In this document: positions 41,701-50,021 of the stretch, piece after piece
How the letters are laid out: the number at the start of each line of letters is the position of its first letter
Position numbering within the stretch: the first letter of the stretch is position 1
Source of the DNA: Psychrobacter raelei
Lineage (GTDB): Bacteria; Pseudomonadota; Gammaproteobacteria; Pseudomonadales; Moraxellaceae
Assembly (NCBI RefSeq): GCF_022631235.3
Contig: NZ_CP093310.2
Coordinates: forward strand, 620,001-684,000
Reading direction: 5' to 3'
Length of the DNA: 64,000 nucleotides
Notes under the pieces: model-generated
Database searches by the model: none
The model's input: the letters and a program-made list of their open reading frames with translations, nothing else
What the model was told of the DNA's origin: nothing
Made by a program: the position numbers and the translations under genes

Positions 41701-44700
41701 GTATGCAAATGCTCAGGTTAATGCTAAAAGCGTATCTGATAAAGCTTATGCAGACGGTCTTATCAGTGCTGAAGAACGGCGTGCTATTGATGATGCCAAT
41801 GCTAAATTAGCGGCTGCCAAAGCTGATGCAAAAGCCAAGGCAGATGCGGCTGAGTCTGCTGCCAAAGCTCATGCAAATGCTCAGGTTGATGCTATTGAAA
41901 TTGGCGGACGGAACCACTTTCAATATAAATACTTATCAGACGACAGTAACTGGGAGGGTGGCTCATATAAAACACCAAAACAGCCAATTAAACTAGAACC
42001 AAATACCGAATACACTATACATATTAAAAAGGTTGACTTAACAGCTGGATGGGGTGTTTTACTGCTCTATACAGGTGAAAAAGACAATAAAGTCGGTATA
42101 GATGGCTCTGTTTATAATAATGGTGGCAACAGTAAAATTTATCACAATGTAGAAAAAACATTCACAGTTGATGAAACTGGGAACTTGTGGCTTTCTGTAT
42201 ATGGTCCAAACATAACAACCTATGTAGAGGAAGCTCAAATATTTAGAGGTACTAAATTACTTGACTGGACACCAGCCCCTGAAGACGTGGCTGAGGAGAT
42301 CAACAACACAAAAGCCAGTCTTGATGAGTTTAAGCAAACCCAAGCGAGTAAAGACCAAGCGCAGACCATTGCTACCAATCAAGCTTTGTCTCGTATTGGT
42401 GATGCAGAGAGCAGTATCACTAACTTACAAAGTACCAAAGCTAGTAAGACTGAAGTAGCCAGTCTCGCACGTACTGGGCTACAAAGTGAGTGGCAAAGTG
42501 CAGCAAACACAGCTAAGCAGCAAGCAATAGATGCTGCAAAGGCTGATGCTGAGGCTAAAGCTAATGCGGCTAAATCAGCAGCCCAAGAGTATGCAAATGC
42601 TCAGGTTAATGCTAAAAGCGTATCTGATAAAGCTTATGCAGACGGTCTTATCAGTGCTGAAGAACGGCGTGCTATTGATGATGCCAATGCTAAATTAGCG
42701 GCTGCCAAAGCTGATGCAAAAGCCAAGGCAGATGCGGCTGAGTCTGCTGCCAAAGCTCATGCAAATGCTCAGGTTGATGCTATTGAAATTGGCGGACGGA
42801 ACCACTTTCAATATAAATACTTATCAGACGACAGTAACTGGGAGGGTGGCTCATATAAAACACCAAAACAGCCAATTAAACTAGAACCAAATACCGAATA
42901 CACTATACATATTAAAAAGGTTGACTTAACAGCTGGATGGGGTGTTTTACTGCTCTATACAGGTGAAAAAGACAATAAAGTCGGTATAGGTGGCTCTGTT
43001 TATAATAATGGTGGCAACAGTAAAATTTATCACAATGTAGAAAAAACATTCACAGTTGATGAAACTGGGAACTTGTGGCTTTCTGTATATGGTCCAAACA
43101 TAACAACCTATGTAGAGGAAGCTCAAATATTTAGAGGTACTAAATTACTTGACTGGACACCAGCCCCTGAAGACGTGGCTGAGGAGATCAACAACACAAA
43201 AGCCAGTCTTGATGAGTTTAAGCAAACCCAAGCGAGTAAAGACCAAGCGCAGACCATTGCTACCAATCAAGCTTTGTCTCGTATTGGTGATGCAGAGAGC
43301 AGTATCACTAACTTACAAAGTACCAAAGCTAGTAAGACTGAAGTAGCCAGTCTCGCACGTACTGGGCTACAAAGTGAGTGGCAAAGTGCAGCAAACACAG
43401 CTAAGCAGCAAGCAATAGATGCTGCAAAGGCTGATGCTGAGGCTAAAGCTAATGCGGCTAAATCAGCAGCCCAAGAGTATGCAAATGCTCAGGTTAATGC
43501 TAAAAGCGTATCTGATAAAGCTTATGCAGACGGTCTTATCAGTGCTGAAGAACGGCGTGCTATTGATGATGCCAATGCTAAATTAGCGGCTGCCAAAGCT
43601 GATGCAAAAGCCAAGGCAGATGCGGCTGAGTCTGCTGCCAAAGCTCATGCAAATGCTCAGGTTGATGCTATTGAAATTGGCGGACGGAACCACTTTCAAT
43701 ATAAATACTTATCAGACGACAGTAACTGGGAGGGTGGCTCATATAAAACACCAAAACAGCCAATTAAACTAGAACCAAATACCGAATACACTATACATAT
43801 TAAAAAGGTTGACTTAACAGCTGGATGGGGTGTTTTACTGCTCTATACAGGTGAAAAAGACAATAAAGTCGGTATAGATGGCTCTGTTTATAATAATGAT
43901 GGCAACAGTAAAATTTATCACAATGTAGAAAAAACATTCACAGTTGATGAAACTGGGAACTTGTGGCTTTCTGTATATGGTCCAAACATAACAACCTATG
44001 TAGAGGAAGCTCAAATATTTAGAGGTACTAAATTACTTGACTGGACACCAGCCCCTGAAGACGTGGCTGAGGAGATCAACAACACAAAAGCCAGTCTTGA
44101 TGAGTTTAAGCAAACCCAAGCGAGTAAAGACCAAGCGCAGACCATTGCTACCAATCAAGCTTTGTCTCGTATTGGTGATGCAGAGAGCAGTATCACTAAC
44201 TTACAAAGTACCAAAGCTAGTAAGACTGAAGTAGCCAGTCTCGCACGTACTGGGCTACAAAGTGAGTGGCAAAGTGCAGCAAACACAGCTAAGCAGCAAG
44301 CAATAGATGCTGCAAAGGCTGATGCTGAGGCTAAAGCTAATGCGGCTAAATCAGCAGCCCAAGAGTATGCAAATGCTCAGGTTAATGCTAAAAGCGTATC
44401 TGATAAAGCTTATGCAGACGGTCTTATCAGTGCTGAAGAACGGCGTGCTATTGATGATGCCAATGCTAAATTAGCGGCTGCCAAAGCTGATGCAAAAGCC
44501 AAGGCAGATGCGGCTGAGTCTGCTGCCAAAGCTCATGCAAATGCTCAGGTTGATGCTATTGAAATTGGCGGACGGAACCACTTTCAATATAAATACTTAT
44601 CAGACGACAGTAACTGGGAGGGTGGCTCATATAAAACACCAAAACAGCCAATTAAACTAGAACCAAATACCGAATACACTATACATATTAAAAAGGTTGA

Positions 44701-46861
44701 CTTAACAGCTGGATGGGGTGTTTTACTGCTCTATACAGGTGAAAAAGACAATAAAGTCGGTATAGGTGGCTCTGTTTATAATAATGGTGGCAACAGTAAA
44801 ATTTATCACAATGTAGAAAAAACATTCACAGTTGATGAAACTGGGAACTTGTGGCTTTCTGTATATGGTCCAAACATAACAACCTATGTAGAGGAAGCTC
44901 AAATATTTAGAGGTACTAAATTACTTGACTGGACACCAGCCCCTGAAGACGTGGCTGAGGAGATCAACAACACAAAAGCCAGTCTTGATGAGTTTAAGCA
45001 AACCCAAGCGAGTAAAGACCAAGCGCAGACCATTGCTACCAATCAAGCTTTGTCTCGTATTGGTGATGCAGAGAGCAGTATCACTAACTTACAAAGTACC
45101 AAAGCTAGTAAGACTGAAGTAGCCAGTCTCGCACGTACTGGGCTACAAAGTGAGTGGCAAAGTGCAGCAAACACAGCTAAGCAGCAAGCAATAGATGCTG
45201 CAAAGGCTGATGCTGAGGCTAAAGCTAATGCGGCTAAATCAGCAGCCCAAGAGTATGCAAATGCTCAGGTTAATGCTAAAAGCGTATCTGATAAAGCTTA
45301 TGCAGACGGTCTTATCAGTGCTGAAGAACGGCGTGCTATTGATGATGCCAATGCTAAATTAGCGGCTGCCAAAGCTGATGCAAAAGCCAAGGCAGATGCG
45401 GCTGAGTCTGCTGCCAAAGCTCATGCAAATGCTCAGGTTGATGCTATTGAAATTGGCGGACGGAACCACTTTCAATATAAATACTTATCAGACGACAGTA
45501 ACTGGGAGGGTGGCTCATATAAAACACCAAAACAGCCAATTAAACTAGAACCAAATACCGAATACACTATACATATTAAAAAGGTTGACTTAACAGCTGG
45601 ATGGGGTGTTTTACTGCTCTATACAGGTGAAAAAGACAATAAAGTCGGTATAGATGGCTCTGTTTATAATAATGATGGCAACAGTAAAATTTATCACAAT
45701 GTAGAAAAAACATTCACAGTTGATGAAACTGGGAACTTGTGGCTTTCTGTATATGGTCCAAACATAACAACCTATGTAGAGGAAGCTCAAATATTTAGAG
45801 GTACTAAATTACTTGACTGGACACCAGCCCCTGAAGACGTGGCTGAGGAGATCAACAACACAAAAGCCAGTCTTGATGAGTTCAAGCAAACTCAAGCGAG
45901 CAAAGATCAAGCGCAGACTGTTGCTACCAATCAAGCTTTGTCTCGTATCGGAACTGCCGAAGGTAAGATCACAACGCTGCAAAATACGTCAGTAACAAAA
46001 GACAAAGCACAGTCAACTCACACCATCAAAACTCAAGCAATAGCTGGAGGCAAGCGAGCTATTGCGGGCATCGCAGTGGGAGCAATGGCAAGCGAGCAAA
46101 CAGCAGAGTCTCAAGTCATCGTTATGGCTGACAAATTCGGTGTTGTTAGAGATGCTGGTGATGGTGTCGTCAAGCCCATGTTTAGTCTAGTCAATAATCA
46201 GGCAGTATTTAATGGCGACCTGATTGCTGACGGCACAATTCTGGGTAAGCATATCAAAGCCAATCAAACGATATCAGCACCGATAATCAATGGTGGTGAG
46301 TTGAATATCAATAACCGCTTCATCGTTGATAGGTACGGTAATCTAACTGCACTTAGCGGTCGGTTTGAGGGCACTGTATTAGCCGACAAAATTAGCGGTA
46401 CTATTGATATTGAGTCGATGAAGCGGTCGGCATGGACGCCTAGTTACCTTGTTAAAATGTCGAATTACTACGCGACTAACGGGTACCTTTTATACAACCC
46501 TGATGAACCGATGAAAGATAAAACGTTACGTTTACCGTCCTTCGGAGGGTTTACGTTCATAGCTCCGGAATATGGCGGCGGTGGGCAGGTGCAAACCGTA
46601 GAATTCAGCATAGCGGTTAGGGCTGGAAAGAAAACGAATGTCAGTCAATATCTGGTAAATTTAAATGACATTTTATATGTAAAAGTCTTTAGCCCTGGCG
46701 GGGTTTACGAGAAGAAGTACACGCAAGGGCAGTCCGAAATCAATTTTGAACTACAAGAAGGCTACAATACGGTTGTGTTCGTTCTTGCAAACAGCGGAGG
46801 GTCGACTGCAATGACGGTACTAGGCGACTTTATCGACAATGTAAACGTAAAATTTGCATAA
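38714..46861 (+). CDS. Giant tail tip attachment protein J with five internal repeats
   Basis: A 2,715-residue host-specificity protein. Residues 1-800 match lambda J: a glycine-rich start, IEYPNTLESAQRLKIIDLLCEG, RTYLNKWTQIKVPDN, and fibronectin-like domains near 610-770. A helical stretch (790-940) leads to five repeats of 296 residues (about 950-2,429). Each repeat joins an Ala-rich coiled coil to a beta-rich module starting IEIGGRNHFQYKYLSDDSNW and ending YVEEAQIFRGTKLLDWTPAPED, the pattern of carbohydrate-binding modules in tail fibres. The last 285 residues form the tip domain, presumably receptor-binding. Lambda J has 1,132 residues, so the repeats more than double the length. Confidence 0.92.
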   Translation: MGGGGGKGGGGGHTPIEYPNTLESAQRLKIIDLLCEGVAGQDVTFKNIYLDNTPIQNVDGSYNFTGIRVSALPGTHNQDYLAGFDSTDKIVSVGAEVKASKPITRTITDPLVDSVRVTLALGSLVEMKDNGDRVGSSVSLTVRCGNRDYPVTISGKTTSAYHQDVVLTDLPDAPFNISVRRNTPDSTSDSTSNATHWVSYVESIDAKFNYPNSVVVGLEIDSAQFGNKIPTRTYLNKWTQIKVPDNYDPVKRTYDGIWLGEFKTAWSNNPAWVFYDLVTDKRYGLGDRLGDFGCDKWSLYQIAKYCDQIVPDGFGGEEPRFTCNAYLSEPRDAKALLDDLASVFRGIAVWDGQMVTALQDAKKDPVATYTNSNVVDGAFAYSGAAQKTIFTAVHVKYNDKADNYATKTEYVANDEAIKRYGLNVKQVTAFGCTSRGQAARVGKWLIETSIREQQMVSFKVGREGIRHLPFDIIEIADNDYAGDMIAGRVLSVAGNTITADRAMGDIKNIRYYANGQSKTVSVQSVNGTKITLTDTPVGIEQLGVFSATKTDVKPRLFRALSIKEDGDTYTISAVQHDENKEAVVDQGVTFEQDDTATKHTPQVSYGRVSKDGDELLIAWEGTNTTEYLIKVYKDGELYRSYSQDSAEIKLKGLPNGEYKAEIRGKSANGQLTEPVIKEWSIDYDIKGLKATPELFAIKLDWTNPTTVINKAKIEIYRSLSNNRATATKVATLSYPTDTFTQNGVKLSETHYFWLRLIDDQGNTGNWVAMSGQCSDDASQIVASINGKITQTELSKTLIDSLQSDIDTAKTQAVSSANADAASKVAAEAQARAQALQAEAQARAQALQAEVTARQQALAAQDKKQTDALTAKAQELSTQISEVEEVNDAQAKQLTTLTAKKDELVAGLEEERTARIEGDQAEASARQTLVSKVNNAESSITNLQSIKASKTEVASLARTGLQSEWQSAANTAKQQAIDAAKADAEAKANAAKSAAQEYANAQVNAKSVSDKAYADGLISAEERRAIDDANAKLAAAKADAKAKADAAESAAKAHANAQVDAIEIGGRNHFQYKYLSDDSNWEGGSYKTPKQPIKLEPNTEYTIHIKKVDLTAGWGVLLLYTGEKDNKVGIDGSVYNNGGNSKIYHNVEKTFTVDETGNLWLSVYGPNITTYVEEAQIFRGTKLLDWTPAPEDVAEEINNTKASLDEFKQTQASKDQAQTIATNQALSRIGDAESSITNLQSTKASKTEVASLARTGLQSEWQSAANTAKQQAIDAAKADAEAKANAAKSAAQEYANAQVNAKSVSDKAYADGLISAEERRAIDDANAKLAAAKADAKAKADAAESAAKAHANAQVDAIEIGGRNHFQYKYLSDDSNWEGGSYKTPKQPIKLEPNTEYTIHIKKVDLTAGWGVLLLYTGEKDNKVGIGGSVYNNGGNSKIYHNVEKTFTVDETGNLWLSVYGPNITTYVEEAQIFRGTKLLDWTPAPEDVAEEINNTKASLDEFKQTQASKDQAQTIATNQALSRIGDAESSITNLQSTKASKTEVASLARTGLQSEWQSAANTAKQQAIDAAKADAEAKANAAKSAAQEYANAQVNAKSVSDKAYADGLISAEERRAIDDANAKLAAAKADAKAKADAAESAAKAHANAQVDAIEIGGRNHFQYKYLSDDSNWEGGSYKTPKQPIKLEPNTEYTIHIKKVDLTAGWGVLLLYTGEKDNKVGIDGSVYNNDGNSKIYHNVEKTFTVDETGNLWLSVYGPNITTYVEEAQIFRGTKLLDWTPAPEDVAEEINNTKASLDEFKQTQASKDQAQTIATNQALSRIGDAESSITNLQSTKASKTEVASLARTGLQSEWQSAANTAKQQAIDAAKADAEAKANAAKSAAQEYANAQVNAKSVSDKAYADGLISAEERRAIDDANAKLAAAKADAKAKADAAESAAKAHANAQVDAIEIGGRNHFQYKYLSDDSNWEGGSYKTPKQPIKLEPNTEYTIHIKKVDLTAGWGVLLLYTGEKDNKVGIGGSVYNNGGNSKIYHNVEKTFTVDETGNLWLSVYGPNITTYVEEAQIFRGTKLLDWTPAPEDVAEEINNTKASLDEFKQTQASKDQAQTIATNQALSRIGDAESSITNLQSTKASKTEVASLARTGLQSEWQSAANTAKQQAIDAAKADAEAKANAAKSAAQEYANAQVNAKSVSDKAYADGLISAEERRAIDDANAKLAAAKADAKAKADAAESAAKAHANAQVDAIEIGGRNHFQYKYLSDDSNWEGGSYKTPKQPIKLEPNTEYTIHIKKVDLTAGWGVLLLYTGEKDNKVGIDGSVYNNDGNSKIYHNVEKTFTVDETGNLWLSVYGPNITTYVEEAQIFRGTKLLDWTPAPEDVAEEINNTKASLDEFKQTQASKDQAQTVATNQALSRIGTAEGKITTLQNTSVTKDKAQSTHTIKTQAIAGGKRAIAGIAVGAMASEQTAESQVIVMADKFGVVRDAGDGVVKPMFSLVNNQAVFNGDLIADGTILGKHIKANQTISAPIINGGELNINNRFIVDRYGNLTALSGRFEGTVLADKISGTIDIESMKRSAWTPSYLVKMSNYYATNGYLLYNPDEPMKDKTLRLPSFGGFTFIAPEYGGGGQVQTVEFSIAVRAGKKTNVSQYLVNLNDILYVKVFSPGGVYEKKYTQGQSEINFELQEGYNTVVFVLANSGGSTAMTVLGDFIDNVNVKFA
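41561..46000 (+). repeat. Five tandem 888-bp repeats inside gene J
   Basis: Units start at 41561, 42449, 43337, 44225 and 45113 and are almost identical in DNA. Two variable sites (for example 42102 and 42123 in unit 1) give the codes Asp-Gly, Gly-Gly, Asp-Asp, Gly-Gly, Asp-Asp, so units 2/4 and 3/5 match. The end of unit 5 diverges after about 45880. Confidence 0.97.
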
Positions 46862-46865
46862 CCAC

Positions 46866-46887
46866 ACCACCTTCGGGTGGTTTTTTT
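46866..46887 (+). terminator. Terminator after gene J
   Basis: The 6-bp stem ACCACC/GGTGGT with a stable TTCG tetraloop, followed by a run of Ts. It ends the late tail transcript. Confidence 0.9.
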
Positions 46888-46909
46888 ATATTTAGAATAA
46901 GGGGGCGAT

Positions 46910-47479
46910 ATGCTCAAAAAGATTTTAACTCAAGGCATACGTCTTAAAAAACGTATGCTGTGGGTAATTGCAGCATTGTTAGTACTGATGTCAACAGCAT
47001 TGGCTCAAGTAGTAGCAGCGCCAGCACATGCTATAGCAATCAACAGCTAATGGGCGGGCGAACCTCAAGGCGAACGAGGTACAGAGTTTATATCTGAGCT
47101 GGGCGAAATCACAATTAATATGAAAAATTCGAGCGGCAGTATTTTAGTAAATGGATACGCTGAAAATTTTAATTTAGTAATATATGCAAAAGAAGGTCGT
47201 ACGTATTATTTCACTGTGCGAATAATACGCAGGATAGAAGGTCTTGAAGATGAAATTGTCAGAGAAACGACAATGGGCGGTATGGCGCCATTTACTGGAA
47301 ACTCAACGGTATCGTGGTCTCAATATTTTATGGCGCTTGCTCCTTATTTAGATGTCAATCCACCTGTCGGCAAAAGTGTAACATATGTATTCCAGGCGGC
47401 ATCATCAACATCAAGCTATGTGCATCATCAACATAGTGTTACGGGCCTAACATTGACAGCAACGGGAGTAAAACGATGA
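46910..47479 (+). pseudogene. Secreted or tail-associated protein gene split by an in-frame TAA
   Basis: An ATG at 46910 behind AAGGGGGCGAT opens a 46-residue frame with a clear signal-like segment (MLWVIAALLVLMSTALAQ), ended by TAA at 47048-47050. The same frame continues without another stop to 47479. An internal ATG at 47120 gives 119 residues but has no ribosome site. Read through, the product would be 189 residues: signal peptide plus a beta-rich domain (FNLVIYAKEGRTYYFTVRIIRR). I take this as one gene with a nonsense change, although readthrough or separate use of the second part is possible. The family is not recognised. Confidence 0.65.
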
Positions 47480-47667
47480 TTATTAAGATATACGTCTACA
47501 ATCCTAACAATCTTGCGTTTTTATACGAAGATAAAGGCGATGCTGATACATTGATTGCAGATGTAGAAAACAAGCGGCTGGGATTTACGTTACAGCCGCC
47601 GCCAGATTACCGCAACCAATGGCAGTGGGATGGATTGAGGTGGATTAAAACTGATAGCCCTCTATAG
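47476..47667 (+). CDS. Small hypothetical protein at the prophage right end
   Basis: A 63-residue protein, start overlapping the upstream stop (ATGA). It begins MIIKIYVYNPNNLAFLYED and ends QPPPDYRNQWQWDGLRWIKTDSPL. The aromatic end is reminiscent of small tail-fibre assembly or cap proteins, but this is a weak resemblance. It is the last gene before the right end. Confidence 0.62.
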   Translation: MIIKIYVYNPNNLAFLYEDKGDADTLIADVENKRLGFTLQPPPDYRNQWQWDGLRWIKTDSPL

Positions 47668-47694
47668 GAGTGATTTTAAATAACACAGAGTAAT

Positions 47695-47794
47695 AAAAAA
47701 CCAGTTAAAATGGGAACGTTTAAAGACCGTTTTAACTGGTTTTTTTGTTCCTATTTTAACTGGTTGCAATTCTCATTTTACGCGACCGGCTACA
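47695..47794 (+). promoter_or_regulatory. Prophage right end with transposase-type sites and hairpin
   Basis: Copies of the end site are at 47701-47716 (direct), 47748-47764 (inverted, TTCCTATTTTAACTGG) and 47768-47784 (inverted, TTCTCATTTTACG), with a half site at 47730-47740. The first and the half site form a 16-bp dyad with T-runs that would also work as a terminator on both strands. The end is CTACA, matching the TGTA left tip inverted. Confidence 0.82.
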
Positions 47795-47799
47795 ATCAC
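47795..47799 (+). repeat. Right target-site duplication ATCAC
   Basis: The second copy of the five-base target sequence, directly after the prophage end, paired with 10938-10942. Confidence 0.95.
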
Positions 47800-47983
47800 C
47801 CGCAGTAAACAAAAAAAACTGATCAAAACCGCACGCTATTTTTTGCGTCATCATCCTGAATATGCCGATTTTGAGTGCCGCTTTGATGTGGTGGGGTTTA
47901 CTGAGCGAACAGGCCGATCCGGCCAAGGGGAGCCGCTACAGTCAGAGTGGCTACAAGGGGCATTTTTGGCGCCTGCTTGGTAA
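47795..47983 (+). pseudogene. yraN: yraN (UPF0102), 3' fragment
   Basis: The last 62 codons of yraN, starting ITRSKQKKLIKTARYFLRHHPEY, with the conserved CRFDVVGF strand of the UPF0102 family, and ending at TAA 47981-47983. The piece has no start or promoter of its own. Joined to codons 1-80 of the left fragment it gives 142 residues with no frame change. Confidence 0.93.
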
Positions 47984-48156
47984 AATAGCCAACAGAGGCT
48001 ACGCTTTTGTTACCAAATGTTCAATGCAGCGTAAGTTATTAGCGGTAAACTAGCAGCTAAACTTTTTAAAAGCGCACCCCTAACCGTACCGCTTAAAATC
48101 GCAAAATTAAAAGTCAATGTTATGAAGCACTAAGCTATAAATAAGGACATTATAAA

Positions 48157-49029
48157 ATGGTAAGTTCTTGGCTATTCGGCAATAAGATAATCCAGCGCAC
48201 CACTGTGGCTGTGGCACTAAGTGCAGGCCTACTTTCTGGCTGCGCCAGTATACAATCTTTTAATTCATCTGATGATTCGTTTGGGGTGGCGGTGACCGAC
48301 CGCACTTTAGCTCAGCGTATTTTGGATAAAAGTATTGAAAATACCGCAAAAATTAATATTAGCCGTATTGATCCCACTTTGTATCAGCGCAGCCGCATCA
48401 GTGTCGACAGCTTTTATAGCACGGTGCTGGTGACCGGCGAGGTGCCAGATGAGCAGACTAAGCAGCAGGTAGAGACGATTGTGTCCTCCATGCCAGATGT
48501 AAAACAGTTTTATAACAAGCTGACTGTGGGGAACCAAAAAGGCACCAGTTATACGGTGCATGATGCTTATATTAGCTCCAAGGTAAATGCCAAGATATTG
48601 GCCAATAATGCCCTAAGCAGCAGCCAAGTTAAGGTGGTTACTGATGATGGCATTGTCTATATTTTAGGTAAATTGACCCCAGCGCAGCGCAGTCACTTAA
48701 TTAATATCATCAATAGCACGGTAGGTATTAAAGAGTTGGTTCTGCTCAATCAGTTGATTGATGATAATGGGGCCGTAATTGACGAAAGCAGCATCACACA
48801 AGAGACGGGGCTTGAGCCACCTGCACCGGTCTATACAGAGCAGCCACCTGCTCAGGCTGCCCCCGTAGATACCCAAAACTATGCGCCGCCGGCTCAAGTT
48901 GCACCTGAGTATCAAGCACCAGAGACTGCGCCTGCTGCACCGACAGCTGAGGCGTCGACCACTCAAAACTCGCAGGTGTATCCGAGTCCTTATATTGAGA
49001 TGTACAAGCAAGATGTGAGTGGTTGGTAG
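48157..49029 (+). CDS. BON-domain outer-membrane lipoprotein (DolP/YraP-like)
   Basis: A 290-residue lipoprotein. The signal ends in L26-S-G-C29. Two BON domains follow (about 50-120 and 130-200; ISVDSFYSTVLVTGEVPD and VKVVTDDGIVYILGKL), then a Pro/Ala/Gln-rich tail of about 80 residues not found in E. coli DolP (191 residues). DolP supports outer-membrane integrity and BAM function. Its place just after yraN is the same as in E. coli (yraN-diaA-yraP), although diaA is missing here. The prophage in yraN may reduce its expression if it relies on an upstream promoter. Confidence 0.88.
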   Translation: MVSSWLFGNKIIQRTTVAVALSAGLLSGCASIQSFNSSDDSFGVAVTDRTLAQRILDKSIENTAKINISRIDPTLYQRSRISVDSFYSTVLVTGEVPDEQTKQQVETIVSSMPDVKQFYNKLTVGNQKGTSYTVHDAYISSKVNAKILANNALSSSQVKVVTDDGIVYILGKLTPAQRSHLINIINSTVGIKELVLLNQLIDDNGAVIDESSITQETGLEPPAPVYTEQPPAQAAPVDTQNYAPPAQVAPEYQAPETAPAAPTAEASTTQNSQVYPSPYIEMYKQDVSGW

Positions 49030-49106
49030 AGCATACTAATCGAGCCGTAGGCAGATTATCTTTTGAGCCACACCATATCTTCTAATCAACAATCTAAGTA
49101 GAGTCT

Positions 49107-50021
49107 ATGCTAAATTATAAAAAACTCAGCTATTCACTGGCTGGCGGAGCGGTTATTTGGATGTCGATACAGACGGCAAATGCTGCCTCTGTACTCGGCC
49201 TGTTAAATGCTGTGACCCCTAATGGCGGTGTAAGCGTCATTAAAGATTTGGCTTATGGCAGCGAACCTGAGCAGGATTTGGATGTGTATTACCCCAAAGC
49301 TTTGACCCAAGCGATACGCAACAATGACACGCCTGCTGCCAATTACCCGTTGGTGGTGTTCGTGCATGGTGGCTCTTGGGAGAGTGGCAATAAAGAGCAG
49401 TACAGATTTGTTGGAGAAAGCTTAGCTCAGGCCGGTTATGTCACTGCGGTCATCAATTATCGCAAAGCACCTGAGCATATTTATCCAGATTTTGTGCAAG
49501 ATACGGCCAAGGCCATTGCTTGGTCGCATCAAAATGCGGCTAAGTTTTTTGCCGATGCCAATAAAATGGCTGTCATTGGTCATTCTGCTGGCGCTTTTAA
49601 TGTAGTGGCGGCTGTGTCTAATGCCGATTTTTTAGCAGCTTATGGTTTACAGCCAAGCGACATAAAGGCTGTGGTGGGTATGGCCGGTCCTTATAGCTAT
49701 GACTTTAGAAAGTTCTCATCGCGCATTGTATTCCCTGCCGAGGCCACGCCAGATGAGGTGATGCCTGATCGGTTGATTAAAGCGGGCAGCAGTGGCAAGC
49801 AGCCACCTTATCTATTAATGACAGCACAAAATGATAAAGTGGTACACATTAGCAATACTCAGAACATGACCCAAGCGCTACAAAACGCAGGTGCAAAAGT
49901 GACAGTAGAGCAGATTGATGGGGCCAGTCATGCAACCAGTATTGGGGCCATGGCCACCACCTTAACCTGGGTTAATCCGGTACGTCGGCAGCTACTTGAT
50001 TATTTACATGACACCTTATAG
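49107..50021 (+). CDS. Exported alpha/beta-hydrolase, carboxylesterase-like
   Basis: A 304-residue protein with a probable signal peptide (residues 1-26, cut after ANA). The fold is of the hormone-sensitive lipase/BD-FAE type: oxyanion HGGSW (87-91), nucleophile Ser160 in GHSAG, Asp243 (QNDKVV) and His275 (GASHAT). It probably hydrolyses short-chain or aromatic esters in the periplasm. It follows the BON lipoprotein by 77 bases and may share its transcript. Confidence 0.87.
   Translation: MLNYKKLSYSLAGGAVIWMSIQTANAASVLGLLNAVTPNGGVSVIKDLAYGSEPEQDLDVYYPKALTQAIRNNDTPAANYPLVVFVHGGSWESGNKEQYRFVGESLAQAGYVTAVINYRKAPEHIYPDFVQDTAKAIAWSHQNAAKFFADANKMAVIGHSAGAFNVVAAVSNADFLAAYGLQPSDIKAVVGMAGPYSYDFRKFSSRIVFPAEATPDEVMPDRLIKAGSSGKQPPYLLMTAQNDKVVHISNTQNMTQALQNAGAKVTVEQIDGASHATSIGAMATTLTWVNPVRRQLLDYLHDTL

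Larger units (their letters stand above)
10943..47794 (+). mobile_element. Mu-like transposable prophage, 36,852 bp
   Basis: The element starts TGTAACC and ends with the reverse complement of TGTAGCC, flanked by a 5-bp duplication inside yraN. It carries a DDE transposase of the MuA type, a MuB-type ATPase, Ner, GemA, a Mor/C activator, an S24 repressor, lysis, Mu-type packaging and head genes, and a lambda-type long-tail module. Length and gene order match intact transposable phages. Two short genes are split by in-frame stops, but no core gene is broken, so it may still be inducible. No gam-like gene or mom-like modification gene was recognised. Confidence 0.97.

Noticed and set aside
42261..45995. 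Five short open frames of 60-65 codons spaced 888 bp apart
   Set aside because: They are the +1 shadow of the J repeats and have no ribosome sites; the long J frame explains them.
41561..46000. Repeat array considered as CRISPR or satellite DNA
   Set aside because: Units are 888 bp with no spacers and lie wholly within one open frame.
47862..48053. Open frame of 63 codons after the prophage right end
   Set aside because: It overlaps the yraN 3' fragment in another frame and has no family features or ribosome site.
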